This document shows positions 18,922 to 26,949 of a stretch of 51,555 nt of DNA, one piece after another (the stretch's first letter is position 1; each line of letters opens with the position of its first letter). A program made the translations under genes and the position numbers. The notes under the pieces were generated by a model. It was not told the origin of the DNA. It did not search any database and worked only from the letters and a program-made list of their open reading frames with translations. This stretch comes from Acidobacteriaceae bacterium (lineage in GTDB: Bacteria > Acidobacteriota > Terriglobia > Terriglobales > Acidobacteriaceae). The stretch spans positions 1 through 51,555 of the forward strand of contig PKXQ01000067.1 in NCBI GenBank assembly GCA_003132405.1. Direction: 5' to 3'.

Positions 18922-19679
18922 ATCAGCCTCCTGTTCGTGGTCCTGGTCACGGCAGGTGGCCCATTCAGCGCGGCTAACATCGGCTGGTTATACTCCTGGG
19001 AATAATTTCGATCCTGTCTCTGATCTGGCTGCCCACTCGTATCGTTGTTGTTCTTCCGTTCTTTAGGCACGTCTTGCTGATATGCAGGCGCAGTCTCCGC
19101 CGGAGCGTTCGCCCGCTTCAACTCGCGCACCTTCGATTCGATCTCATACACAAACCGTATATTGTCGTAAAACTTCACCACTTTGATTTGCGCGTCATTA
19201 TACGCATGACGCAACGCCGCCGGCCGCAGATCCACCTTCGCCACGTCCGCCGGCTTCACTCCCGCGATACTCAGCGCCAGCGAAAACGAGAAGAAGATCA
19301 TCCCAAACGACATCACAAATCGCGGCTGCCGCACAAACGACGTCACCGGACTAAAGAATGAATCCCACCACTCCCGCGCCCGCTCCACCAACGGAGCCGT
19401 CCGCCCGTCCGCCGAAACCGTCCGCCGGCTCTCTACTCCGCTCGTCGCCGCCAGAATGTTGTGCACCAAATACGCCGGAGGCTCAACCTCCTCAAGCGTC
19501 TGCAGAAACTGCTGCCCCGCCTGCGCCTCCGCAAACATCGGCCCACATACTGTGCACACGCGCCGGTGCGCCTCAAACTTTTCTTGGCGATCAGAGCTCA
19601 GCCCGCCGCCGTCAAGCGCGTCGCTAAGCAGCGCGTCAAACTCCGCACACGCCATCCCGTGTTTCATTTCCTCTGGCAT
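18918..19679 (-). CDS. Anti-sigma factor with ZAS-type zinc motif
   Basis: A 253-aa single-span membrane protein. The N-terminus contains a His-x3-Cys-x2-Cys motif (HRRVCTVC at about residues 33-40) typical of zinc-associated anti-sigma domains, with a preceding Cys in MACAEFDALLSDALDG. A transmembrane helix (about 118-138, FVMSFGMIFFSFSLALSIAGV) is followed by an external Gln/Asn-rich tail. The gene overlaps the ECF sigma gene by one base (TGATG), which strongly supports the pair. It should hold the sigma factor at the membrane; release could involve proteolysis, and RseP is encoded elsewhere in this window. Sequence identity outside the zinc motif is not recognisable, so the specific class is uncertain. 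Confidence 0.85.
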   Translation of the reverse strand: MPEEMKHGMACAEFDALLSDALDGGGLSSDRQEKFEAHRRVCTVCGPMFAEAQAGQQFLQTLEEVEPPAYLVHNILAATSGVESRRTVSADGRTAPLVERAREWWDSFFSPVTSFVRQPRFVMSFGMIFFSFSLALSIAGVKPADVAKVDLRPAALRHAYNDAQIKVVKFYDNIRFVYEIESKVRELKRANAPAETAPAYQQDVPKERKNNNDTSGQPDQRQDRNYSQEYNQPMLAALNGPPAVTRTTNRRLI

Positions 19680-20278
19680 CAGATCACCTGCCTATATGTA
19701 CGTTGTAGGAGCCGTGCAAGTTCCGCCCGTCCCCGGTTAATTCGTGACTTGACGGTTCCCTCCGGAACCCTCAAAGCCGTAGCAATCTCCCGATAGTCCA
19801 TATCCTGTAAGTCCCGCAAAATCACCGCCTCCCGCAGCTCCGGAGACAGTTTCTGCAAGGCCAAATGCACCATCTCCCGAGTCTCCCGCGACTGCACCGA
19901 AGCATCCGGAGGAGGCGCCCGGTCCGCAATCCGCTCGCTCAAAGGCTGCGCATCTTCATGCTCGGAAGGTATTGAATCTAAAGAATCAGTGACCCGGTCA
20001 CTCTTGGTCTTCCGAAAATGATCGACCAGCAGGTTCCGCGTAATCGTTGTTACCCAGGTCATGAACGCCCCCTTACCGGAGTCATAGGTATTCAATGTCC
20101 GGTACATTTTGATAAAGACCTCTTGGGTGAGGTCCTGGGCGTTCTCCGCATCCCCCGCAAACCGGTAGCAAACGTTATAAATCCGCCGGTGATACCGCTG
20201 AACAATCTCCTCCCAAGCCGCAGCATCGCCCGAAATGCAGCGACGGACAAGCAATCCGACAACCTGGGCATCATCCAA
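19679..20278 (-). CDS. ECF RNA polymerase sigma factor
   Basis: A sigma-70 family factor of group 4 (about 199 aa). Region 2 is clear: AWEEIVQRYHRRIYNVCYRF, AQDLTQEVFIKMYR and FMTWVTTITRNLLVDHFRK. Region 4 has ELREAVILRDLQDMDYREIA and VPEGTVKSRINRGRAEL, the helix-turn-helix for the -35 element. The start is uncertain. An in-frame TTG at 20344 sits inside an 11-bp tandem duplication; I prefer the TTG at 20278, with GGAG six bases upstream. Its stop overlaps the start of the anti-sigma gene by one base. It probably autoregulates this four-gene envelope operon; no promoter could be confidently picked. Confidence 0.92.
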   Translation of the reverse strand: MDDAQVVGLLVRRCISGDAAAWEEIVQRYHRRIYNVCYRFAGDAENAQDLTQEVFIKMYRTLNTYDSGKGAFMTWVTTITRNLLVDHFRKTKSDRVTDSLDSIPSEHEDAQPLSERIADRAPPPDASVQSRETREMVHLALQKLSPELREAVILRDLQDMDYREIATALRVPEGTVKSRINRGRAELARLLQRTYRQVI

Positions 20279-20329
20279 AACCAACTCCGTGGGTTGCAGC
20301 AGTAGAACGCCTGCCGCCGGCTGCAACGC

Positions 20330-20351
20330 GCAATCTAAACGCAATCTAAAC
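20330..20351. repeat. 11-bp tandem duplication at the sigma-factor 5' end
   Basis: GCAATCTAAAC occurs twice in direct succession (20330-20340 and 20341-20351). It covers one possible start codon of the sigma gene. Confidence 0.6.
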
Positions 20352-20355
20352 TATG

Positions 20356-20383
20356 TTGTCATCCTGAGCGAAGCGAAGGACCT
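20356..20383 (+). repeat. Dispersed 28-bp repeat, copy 1
   Basis: The 28 bases beginning TTGTCATCCTGAGCGAAGCG and ending AAGGACCT are identical at 26118-26145. This is a well-known type of intergenic repeat in Acidobacteriota and some other phyla; its function is unknown to me. Confidence 0.85.
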
Positions 20384-20644
20384 ATGCATTTCCCTGTCGT
20401 GCGCGAATCTTCAACAGCACACCACAACTACGTTTCTGTAGGGCAAGAAGTTCCCTCGAATCATAAAGCTAGCGATTGTAGCAGGAGAAATCAGAATTAA
20501 CGCGGGGAGTAGGCATTGGGGGAAGTCCAGGTTTTACCGCAAGTTCAGACAAGGCACTTTCCCCAACGCCACGACGCAGATGAACTGGATGCCCGTAATG
20601 CGCTTGTCTGGAGTTCTTCTAATGGCTCTCGGCAGATCACTTCC

Positions 20645-20833
20645 TCAGATCGGCTTAGGCCCTTTCGTTGCGACCAGCAGGGCCAATACGGTCGCACTGT
20701 TGCGTACATTTCCCGCAATGGTTATGAGTGCTCCTGACAGGGACCCATGTCGCTCCGCCAACCCCTCAAGCCGCGTGCTGACGTTCTGGAGTTGTTCGGC
20801 TTCGCGCAGAATCGCATTGAAAGGCATGAGCAT
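20645..20833 (-). CDS. Small hypothetical protein (62 aa)
   Basis: A 62-aa frame with helical, protein-like composition: MLMPFNAILREAEQLQNVST, RLEGLAERHGSLSGALITIA, then NVRNSATVLALLVATK. It vaguely recalls short acidobacterial hypotheticals with a VRNTATLLEVLV-like block, but I cannot confirm this. The ribosome-binding site is weak (AAAGCGGG), and ATG at 20827 is an alternative start. It lies alone in a repeat-rich region. Confidence 0.45.
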   Translation of the reverse strand: MLMPFNAILREAEQLQNVSTRLEGLAERHGSLSGALITIAGNVRNSATVLALLVATKGPKPI

Positions 20834-21008
20834 ACCCGCTTTCTAGCTAAACGCCTAAGGTGGGAGAACTTCAGATGGACTGGCTTAGGTCAGAAGACCT
20901 GAAAGAGAAGGTGGCAACCACCCCGGTGTCACTGTAACACGCCAGAGAGTGTTGGCTTGCTCAAAAATCGACTCGAGTGCGGTCGCACCCGCGGGCAAAC
21001 GCATGTGG

Positions 21009-21028
21009 AGCGGACACTCCTGTCCGCT
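21009..21028. repeat. Hairpin AGCGGACA-CTCC-TGTCCGCT
   Basis: An 8-bp perfect inverted repeat with a 4-nt loop, inside the phrase GTGGAGCGGACACTCCTGTC. I associate this kind of short GC-rich palindrome with dispersed intergenic repeats in Acidobacteriota. It is a single copy in this window. Confidence 0.5.
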
Positions 21029-21276
21029 GCCTTTGCCTTCTGGTCGGCGTCCCTGTTCCGGCACGACCCCGCGCCACAGAAAATTATTTCGCCACCTCTG
21101 AGGGAATCCACAGGAATCCGTCGCTCTATAGAGATAGAGTAAGGGGGAAATAAGGGTACGAGATCGCACCGGCTAGCCGCATCTCGCACCCAGAATTCTT
21201 GAGGACGAGAAATCAGCCGAGAGGCACCAGCCGTTAAGCAACTCCGCGACTTTCCTGAGAGCAGCGCGGGGTTCGC

Positions 21277-21353
21277 TTTTGGGTAGCGCAGCGGTTCACC
21301 GCTGCAAAGAAGGCGTATCTAGATTGCGGCTTCAAGCCGCCGAGGGCTCCTAG
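21277..21353 (+). repeat. Intergenic repeat element, copy 1 (about 77 bp)
   Basis: This starts TTTTGGGTAGCGCAGCGGTT, holds two internal palindromes (CAGCGGTTCACCGCTG and GCGGCTTCAAGCCGC) and ends GAGGGCTCCTAG. A second related copy lies at 24177-24254 with the same order of parts. The 3' end of this copy supplies the stop codon of the adjacent minus-strand gene, so the element has been inserted at, or captured by, that gene's terminus. Confidence 0.75.
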
Positions 21354-21733
21354 TTGGGCTTGCGGAACTTACTGTCGGCCAGGTAGCGCAGCATGATGGC
21401 GTCAGTCGCGCTCTGAAACTGTTGCTCCTTTTCCGGAGCCTGCAAAGGAGCTTCCTGGCGCAGCGTCTGCCGGAATTTCTCTCCCATCTCCGAATCGCTT
21501 GTGACCACTTGCATATAGAACCACAGAAAGTGCCGCATCTGATCGAGCGCTGATTTCAACACCTGAATCGATTCCATCTCCGGCGGGTCGGCGAGCGCTT
21601 CCATCAGCTCCGGGTCGGTAGGCGCCTGCATGGCGGCGTAATTCAGTTCGCGCTGGATCACGCGCAAGTCGTCGGTGATGCGCAAAATGCGAAGATGAAT
21701 GTCCTCCATGCTCTCCCGGTTCTCGCGATCCAT
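21350..21733 (-). CDS. Hypothetical helical protein
   Basis: A 127-aa soluble protein, predicted to be almost all helical and charged: ESMEDIHLRILRITDDLRVI, then MQAPTDPELMEALADPPEME and LDQMRHFLWFYMQVV. No signal peptide or known domain is seen. Start at 21733 (MDRENRES) follows AAAGGG about six bases upstream; an in-frame ATG at 21772 is the alternative. Its final codons and stop lie within the repeat element at 21277-21353. Function is unknown. Confidence 0.65.
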   Translation of the reverse strand: MDRENRESMEDIHLRILRITDDLRVIQRELNYAAMQAPTDPELMEALADPPEMESIQVLKSALDQMRHFLWFYMQVVTSDSEMGEKFRQTLRQEAPLQAPEKEQQFQSATDAIMLRYLADSKFRKPN

Positions 21734-21883
21734 ATGGCCCTTTCCGTCCCGACGCAGCATTTCCCGACCCATGCTTCCCTATCAAGATCGCATCCCGCAG
21801 CCAGACCACAAAGATTCCCCGTGTGCATGAGCTTCGGTAATTGAAGTTACTTTGGGTCGGAAAGCCGCGCTAGGCAGTCGATT

Positions 21884-22666
21884 TCAGCGTGGAGTCAAAG
21901 TCGTCTTGCGCGCCGCTTCCCGCGACAGGTGCACTCCGGCATTGCGAATCTCGGGAACCTTTGCAATACGCGTGCCCTGCACCGGCGATTCCACCGCATC
22001 GATCAGGGCAAGAATCAGCTCGTCTAGAGTAACCAGCCCCAGCCGCAAAGCGGCGTCCCGCGTGAAGGGAAGCCACTCCGCTACTTTATAAAAAGGCAGC
22101 AGCAAATAGGGCCAGCGACGTCCCGGTCCGAGCACATACCACGGCTGAAGAATAGTGCAGTTGAGGTGCCGCTCCTGGATTGTCCTTTCACACTCCGCCC
22201 GCACCGCGATAAAGTTCTTCATGATCCCCAGCGGCGCCGGATGCGCGACGCTCAGATAGATGAAATGTTGCACCCCAAGTTCGCTGCAAGCCGACGCAGC
22301 CTCGCGCACCGAAACCAGATCAATAGCACGAAACGCCGCCGCCTTGGCGCGAGAAGGATGCGCAACGCCCACCAGGTGAATAAAAGTGTCGGTCGGCCGA
22401 ATCAGCTGCCGAAAGCTATTGGCGTCCAGCGGATCGCCCGAAACAACCTCGCATTCCGCTGGCAGTTGAGCCTTCGACCCGGGACGCACCATAACGCGCA
22501 CACGATGTCCACGCTCCAGGAGGATCGGCAGCAGCGCGGTGCCAATATAGCCCGTTCCCCCCGCGATGAAGACGCGCCGGAAATCGGCAGACTTAGGCAA
22601 AGATTTGACTTTGAGCAAGAGCCTGATATCGGAGATCGATGCGGCCACGTCGAAGTACGCTCCCAT
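21884..22666 (-). CDS. NAD(P)-binding epimerase/NmrA-like protein
   Basis: A 260-aa atypical short-chain dehydrogenase. A Rossmann fold begins with VFIAGGTGYIGTALLPILLE (GxxGxxG), then HRVRVMVRPGSKAQLP, a GDPLD acidic-loop block, and IHLVGVAHPSR. FIYLSVAHPAP replaces the usual YSSS region, and CTILQPWYVLGPGRRWPYLL matches the NmrA/NDUFA9-like and CC3 families. The classical YxxxK is not obvious, so it may be a structural or redox-sensing member. The first 25 residues before the Rossmann fold are longer than usual and the start may be later. No operon partner is evident; it is divergent from the permease gene with a 136-nt gap. Confidence 0.8.
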   Translation of the reverse strand: MGAYFDVAASISDIRLLLKVKSLPKSADFRRVFIAGGTGYIGTALLPILLERGHRVRVMVRPGSKAQLPAECEVVSGDPLDANSFRQLIRPTDTFIHLVGVAHPSRAKAAAFRAIDLVSVREAASACSELGVQHFIYLSVAHPAPLGIMKNFIAVRAECERTIQERHLNCTILQPWYVLGPGRRWPYLLLPFYKVAEWLPFTRDAALRLGLVTLDELILALIDAVESPVQGTRIAKVPEIRNAGVHLSREAARKTTLTPR

Positions 22667-22802
22667 GGGCCGTTTTGGATGTTTGTCGCTCCAAAAAGCC
22701 CGTGAAGAAGTTTAATCTAAGCGGGGGCCGGGGTGTGATACAAACAATTCTCGATGAAGGCATCGCAAGCTGGCCGGTGCAAATAGGCCGTGTCAAATCA
22801 GA

Positions 22803-24176
22803 ATGATGCAAACTCGCACCATGCAAACTGGCCGGACGAACACTGAGACCGGGAAGACTGGCCTGCGGCAAACTGGCTTGGTGCGCGCCATCGGCCGTTG
22901 GAGCCTGGCCGCGCTCGCCGTCAACTCCATCATCGGCAGCGGCATCTTCGGATTGCCCGCCGTCGTCGCCGCCCTACTCGGCAAGCGCAGCGTGCTCGCC
23001 GTCTTGTTTGCCGGCGCGGCCATGGGCGTGATCATGGCCTGTTTCGCCGAAGTGGCTTCGCAATTCTCCGAGGCCGGCGGCCCCTACCTCTACGCGCGCA
23101 CCGCCTTCGGCCGATTCGTTGGAATCCTCGTCGGTTGGATGTTCTACCTCGCGCAGACTGCCGCGCCAGCGGCAAACGCAAATCTATTTGTCATTTATCT
23201 GGCCGAATTCTGGCCGGCCGCGAAAGAACCGTGGCCGCGCTTCGTGGTCCTCACGGCATTGGTCGGATTGCTCGCCCTCATCAACGTCCTCGGTGCGCGG
23301 CAGGGAACTGCCGTCAGCAACGTCTTCACCGTGGCCAAAATTCTCCCCTTGCTGATGGTCGTGCTGGCAGGCGCCGCAGTAACTATCGTTCATCCTGCGA
23401 TTTTCTCATCGGCGATCATGACCTCTCCATTCCCCGCAAGCGCATGGATGAAGGCGATGGTGCTGCTCATCTTCGCCTACGGCGGATTTGAATCGGCGGT
23501 AGCACCCATGAGCGAAGCCAAGAATCCCACGCGCGACGCCGCCTTTGCGCTGGCCGTAGCGCTCATCGCCTGCACCGCAATTTATGCCTTGGTGCAATGG
23601 GTAGTCGTCGGAGTTCTCGGCCCCGGAGCCACGACCGATCGTCCTCTAGCCGAGGTGGCGCGCGTCACTATGGGCAATCGCGGGGCGCAGTTGGTCGCAA
23701 TCGGTGCGCTCGTTTCGGTCTATGGTTATTTAAGCGCCAAACTGCTCGGCATGCCGCGCGTTACTTTCGCGCTCGCTCAACGCGCCGACCTGCCCAAGAT
23801 TTTTGCCGACGTCAGCCGCAGGTTCCACACGCCCTGGTTCTCGATCCTCTTCTTCGCGGCGGCGGTATGGGGCCTCGCAATCGGCGGAAGTTTTGCCTGG
23901 AATGTGACGCTGTCGGTAGTCGCTCGCCTCTTCTACTACGCTGTAGTCTGTGCGGCGCTGATCGCTCTCCGCCGAAAACAGCCGCTGGCCGCTGGTTTCA
24001 GGCTCCCCGGAGGGCCCGTGCTCGCCGTTCTTGGAGTCTTAATCGCCGCCGGAGTCGGTATCGCTGCCGTGCTCACGAAACAGACTCCTTGGAGTAAGTC
24101 GCTCATCCTGGCAGCAACGGTGGGTGCTGCGTTCCTGAATTGGTTGTGGGCTAGACGCTTTTTGCGAGACAGATGA
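22803..24176 (+). CDS. APC-family amino-acid permease
   Basis: A 457-aa polytopic transporter of the amino acid-polyamine-organocation superfamily. The first helix has the hallmark NSIIGSGIFGLPAVVA. It is followed by GAAMGVIMACFAEVASQFSE, GGPYLYARTAFG and about ten more hydrophobic segments, including FAYGGFESAVAPMSEAKNP, typical of the AdiC/CadB-like branch. Substrate cannot be told. The hydrophilic N-terminus is rich in Thr/Gly and encoded by a short repeated DNA phrase (GCAAACTGGC), so the real start may be the GTG near 22881 rather than the ATG at 22803. The 77-bp repeat element begins one base after its stop codon. Confidence 0.85.
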   Translation: MMQTRTMQTGRTNTETGKTGLRQTGLVRAIGRWSLAALAVNSIIGSGIFGLPAVVAALLGKRSVLAVLFAGAAMGVIMACFAEVASQFSEAGGPYLYARTAFGRFVGILVGWMFYLAQTAAPAANANLFVIYLAEFWPAAKEPWPRFVVLTALVGLLALINVLGARQGTAVSNVFTVAKILPLLMVVLAGAAVTIVHPAIFSSAIMTSPFPASAWMKAMVLLIFAYGGFESAVAPMSEAKNPTRDAAFALAVALIACTAIYALVQWVVVGVLGPGATTDRPLAEVARVTMGNRGAQLVAIGALVSVYGYLSAKLLGMPRVTFALAQRADLPKIFADVSRRFHTPWFSILFFAAAVWGLAIGGSFAWNVTLSVVARLFYYAVVCAALIALRRKQPLAAGFRLPGGPVLAVLGVLIAAGVGIAAVLTKQTPWSKSLILAATVGAAFLNWLWARRFLRDR

Positions 24177-24254
24177 TTTTTGGGTGGCGCAGCGGTTCAC
24201 GGCTGCGATAACTGCCTGCCCTTGAATCCGGCTTTAGCCGCTGAGGGCTTCTGG
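24177..24254 (+). repeat. Intergenic repeat element, copy 2 (about 78 bp)
   Basis: This begins TTTTGGGTGGCGCAGCGGTT and continues with CCGGCTTTAGCCGCTGAGGG. It matches copy 1 at 21277-21353 in order of parts and spacing, with substitutions and changes in the central spacer. It directly follows the permease stop codon, so it could also serve as a transcript-end hairpin. Confidence 0.75.
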
Positions 24255-24310
24255 CGTTCAGCAAGACTCCTGCAGAGCTCATACCGATTGAAAATGCAGT
24301 AAGTTATTTT

Positions 24311-24988
24311 ATGGACGGAATCATGCCTATCCAACAATCATCCCTGGTTTACCAAAGCGGCGGCAAGCCCATCCGCCTCGACGCCTACTTGCCTGAATCG
24401 ACCGGCGCCCGCCTTCCTGCCGTAATCGCTCTCCATGGCGCTGGAGGCGGCGTTTCCGGCATGGAGCCCTATGCCGCCCTGCTCGCGGCCCAAGGCTTCG
24501 CCGTCTATATTCTTCGTTATTTTGATCGCACCGGCACCGAATCCGCCGACAAGCCGACCATCATGCGCAACTTTCCGCTGTGGATGAAAACTTTGTGGGA
24601 CGCAATCAGCTTCGTCGAAACCCAACCTCAGGTCGACAGTTCGCGCATCGCTCTCCTCGGTTTTTCCCTCGGAGCCTATCTCTCACTCGCCAACTCCGCC
24701 ATCGACCCTCGCGTAAAAGCCGTTGTCGAATTCTACGGAGGCATGCCGAAAGAAATGAATCTCTTCATGCGCCGCCTCTGCCCAGTACTGATCCTGCACG
24801 GCGAAAACGACGCCACCATCCCCGTCGAGGAAGCTTACAACCTGAAAAAGCTGCTGGAGAAAAAAGGAATCCCCTACGAAATGAAAATCTATCCCGGAGC
24901 CGGCCACGGCTTCGAAGATCAAACCATCTGGCGAGATGCAGGAGAAAGAAGCCTGCAATTTCTGCAAGAATATCTAGCCAAGCCGTGA
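24311..24988 (+). CDS. Dienelactone hydrolase-family alpha/beta hydrolase
   Basis: A 225-aa cytoplasmic hydrolase. Early blocks are PAVIALHGAGGGVSG (oxyanion-hole region) and GFAVYILRYFDRTG. The nucleophile elbow is LLGFSLGAYLSL, with Ser rather than the Cys of true dienelactone hydrolase. The acid is likely the Asp in HGENDATIPVEEA and the base the His in PGAGHGFED. The triad is complete, so an active carboxylesterase or peptidase-like enzyme is likely; its substrate is unknown. Start at 24311 (MDGIMPIQQ) has a weak ribosome-binding site; an ATG at 24323 is equally possible. It stands alone after the repeat element. Confidence 0.85.
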   Translation: MDGIMPIQQSSLVYQSGGKPIRLDAYLPESTGARLPAVIALHGAGGGVSGMEPYAALLAAQGFAVYILRYFDRTGTESADKPTIMRNFPLWMKTLWDAISFVETQPQVDSSRIALLGFSLGAYLSLANSAIDPRVKAVVEFYGGMPKEMNLFMRRLCPVLILHGENDATIPVEEAYNLKKLLEKKGIPYEMKIYPGAGHGFEDQTIWRDAGERSLQFLQEYLAKP

Positions 24989-25073
24989 CTCACGCAGCGA
25001 CGGCGGCCTCGGCCGTTCATCCGCAATCCATGTGCGAAGCTACCGCGAAGGCGCTCTAAGCGAAAGTCGCCAG

Positions 25074-25283
25074 CTAAATTCGCGACAGCCGGAACGGAGC
25101 GCTAAGGAGGCGCGCAGGCAGCATCACCACTGCCCATATCAGGGCGAGAGCCCCGTGGACAGCAATCCCCACCACCCGGAAAGGCAGCAACATCAGCCAT
25201 ACAAAGGGATAAAGCACCAACGCCAGTAGCGCCAACGGCCAACACAGCAGGAAGAGAAAGCACCAACGCAGGAAGGCAATCAT
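25074..25283 (-). CDS. Small membrane protein (69 aa), unknown function
   Basis: A 69-aa, very hydrophobic protein starting MIAFLRWCFLFLLCWPLALL with two likely membrane segments and an Arg-containing tail (APFRLSRI). The start is decided by AGGAGG at 25294-25299, ten bases upstream of the ATG at 25283; the longer frame from 25385 would read through this site. It lies downstream of scoB on the same strand (109-nt gap), and may share its transcript. Function is unknown. Confidence 0.6.
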   Translation of the reverse strand: MIAFLRWCFLFLLCWPLALLALVLYPFVWLMLLPFRVVGIAVHGALALIWAVVMLPARLLSAPFRLSRI

Positions 25284-25392
25284 TGAAGACAATCCTCCTG
25301 AATGAAAATACGCAACAAATAAGAAAAAGTTTCGTGTGAGCTGAACCAGATGTAAGGCCAAGAAATTTCTGATCTCTGACCTCAAACTTCCG

Positions 25393-26070
25393 CTACATCG
25401 TTTTCAAATCGGCGCTCACGCGCAATTTCGCATCGGTAGCCTTCTGCACATCCTCAACTGTCAGCCCCGGAGCAATCTCCTCCAGCACCAATCCCTCCGG
25501 CGTCACTCGCATATACGCCATCTCCGTAACAATCGTGTCGACCACTTTCACTCCAGTCAGCGGGAGCGTGCATTTCTTAAGAATCTTAGGCTGCCCATCC
25601 TTAGTAGCGTGTTCCATGGCTATGATCACGCGCCGTGCGCCAGCCACAAGATCCATGGCTCCGCCCATGCCCTTCACCATCTTGCCCGGGATCATCCAAT
25701 TCGCAAGGCTGCCCTGCTCATCGACCTCCATTGCCCCGAGCACGCTCAGGTCAACGTGCCCTCCGCGAATCATGGCAAAAGAATCGGCGCTGGAAAAATA
25801 CGCCGTGCCCGCCATTTCGCTGACCGTCTCTTTGCCCGCGTTGATCAAGTCCGCGTCTTCCGTCCCTTCGACCGGATAGGGCCCAATCCCCAGCATCCCA
25901 TTCTCCGATTGCAGAATCACATCTATCCCCGCCGGAACATAATTCGCAATCAGCGTCGGCAATCCAATGCCGAGGTTGACATAGAATCCGTCGCGCAATT
26001 CGCGCGCGATCCGCTTCACGATGCGCTCGCGTTTGTCGGTATCCTTTGGCGCCTTTGGTAAAGTTGACAT
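25393..26070 (-). CDS. scoB: 3-oxoacid CoA-transferase, subunit B
   Basis: The 225-aa beta subunit of a heteromeric CoA-transferase moving CoA from succinyl-CoA to acetoacetate (ketone-body use) or a related 3-oxoacid. It has [19 protein letters not shown], the catalytic-Glu block [11 protein letters not shown], and [20 protein letters not shown] followed by [14 protein letters not shown], all subunit-B hallmarks. The C-terminal [20 protein letters not shown] matches the family. It pairs with scoA at 26231-26935 on the same strand, but a 160-nt gap containing the 28-bp dispersed repeat separates them; such pairs usually nearly touch. Substrate is inferred from family. Confidence 0.93.
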   Translation of the reverse strand: MSTLPKAPKDTDKRERIVKRIARELRDGFYVNLGIGLPTLIANYVPAGIDVILQSENGMLGIGPYPVEGTEDADLINAGKETVSEMAGTAYFSSADSFAMIRGGHVDLSVLGAMEVDEQGSLANWMIPGKMVKGMGGAMDLVAGARRVIIAMEHATKDGQPKILKKCTLPLTGVKVVDTIVTEMAYMRVTPEGLVLEEIAPGLTVEDVQKATDAKLRVSADLKTM

Positions 26071-26117
26071 ATTTTCTTCAATCCCAATTCATCCATAGGT
26101 CATTCGCCTAATATGGA

Positions 26118-26145
26118 TTGTCATCCTGAGCGAAGCGAAGGACCT
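26118..26145 (+). repeat. Dispersed 28-bp repeat, copy 2
   Basis: Identical over 28 bases to the copy at 20356-20383, on the same strand. It sits in the 160-nt gap between the scoA and scoB subunit genes. Confidence 0.85.
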
Positions 26146-26230
26146 CTGTATTGTTGCTTGCAGCCCTGAATCATTCAATCTATCGAAGATGAGGATCCAA
26201 ATTATTTCTGCGACCGGAGCGATATCACGC

Positions 26231-26935
26231 CTAAACCGCCGCTGCCTTCCGCACCGTACGCTTCTCAATCCGCTTCTCAAACAACTCGCCTTCAAAAATC
26301 CGTTTCACAAAGACGCTCGGCGTATGCACCATGTCGGGATCCAATTCTCCCGGCTCGACCAGATGTTCGACCTCGGCGATTGTGATCTTGGCCGCAGTCG
26401 CCATCATTGGGTTAAAATTGCGCGCCGTCTTCCGATAAATAAGATTGCCCCACTTATCACCTTTCCACGCCTTGATAAACGCGAAGTCCGCGCGCAGCGC
26501 GTGTTCCATGATGTAAGTGCGCCCGTCAAACTCGCGCGCTTCCTTACCCTCGGCGACCAAGGTTCCCACGCCGGTAGGTGTAAAGAACGCCGGAATGCCA
26601 GCGCCGCCCGCGCGAATGCGCTCTGAAAACGTCCCCTGCGGAACCAGATCGAGTTGCACAGTTCCGTCCAGCACCATTTTCTCGAGCAGCTTATTTTCGC
26701 CAACGTAAGTCCCAATGTGTTTGCGAATCTGCCCATTGGCCAGCAGCAGGCCGATGCCAAACCCATCGATGCCCGCATTATTGCTGATCGTAGTGAGGTT
26801 CTTGACGCCCTTCTTGGCCAGCGCGCGAATCAGATTCTCCGGATTTCCGCACAGTCCGAAGCCGCCTACCATAATGCTTGCGCCATCCAACACATCCTGA
26901 ATCGCCTCTTCAGCGTTCGCGACCACTTTGTGCAT
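26231..26935 (-). CDS. scoA: 3-oxoacid CoA-transferase, subunit A
   Basis: The 234-aa alpha subunit, partner of scoB. Recognisable blocks are IMVGGFGLCGNPENLI, TTISNNAGIDGFGIG, RKHIGTYVGENKLLE, LVPQGTFSERIRAGGAGIPA, FTPTGVGT and KTARNFNPMMATAAK. The order and length match subunit A of succinyl-CoA:3-ketoacid transferase. It contains no catalytic Glu, which is in subunit B. It precedes scoB in transcription order. Its C-terminus ends in a basic RIEKRTVRKAAAV tail, slightly longer than usual. A 137-nt AT-rich gap separates it from tyrA. Confidence 0.93.
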   Translation of the reverse strand: MHKVVANAEEAIQDVLDGASIMVGGFGLCGNPENLIRALAKKGVKNLTTISNNAGIDGFGIGLLLANGQIRKHIGTYVGENKLLEKMVLDGTVQLDLVPQGTFSERIRAGGAGIPAFFTPTGVGTLVAEGKEAREFDGRTYIMEHALRADFAFIKAWKGDKWGNLIYRKTARNFNPMMATAAKITIAEVEHLVEPGELDPDMVHTPSVFVKRIFEGELFEKRIEKRTVRKAAAV

Positions 26936-26949
26936 AGCAGGAGAATTCT

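Larger units (their letters stand above)
20384..21276. other. Repeat-rich intergenic region
   Basis: About 0.9 kb lies between the sigma gene and the next larger gene. It contains one plausible small gene (20645-20833), an imperfect inverted repeat near 20515-20575 (TTGGGGGAAGT against ACTTTCCCCAA), the GCGGACA hairpin at 21009-21028, and otherwise no recognisable coding sequence. The plus-strand open frame at 20516 has no support. Confidence 0.5.
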
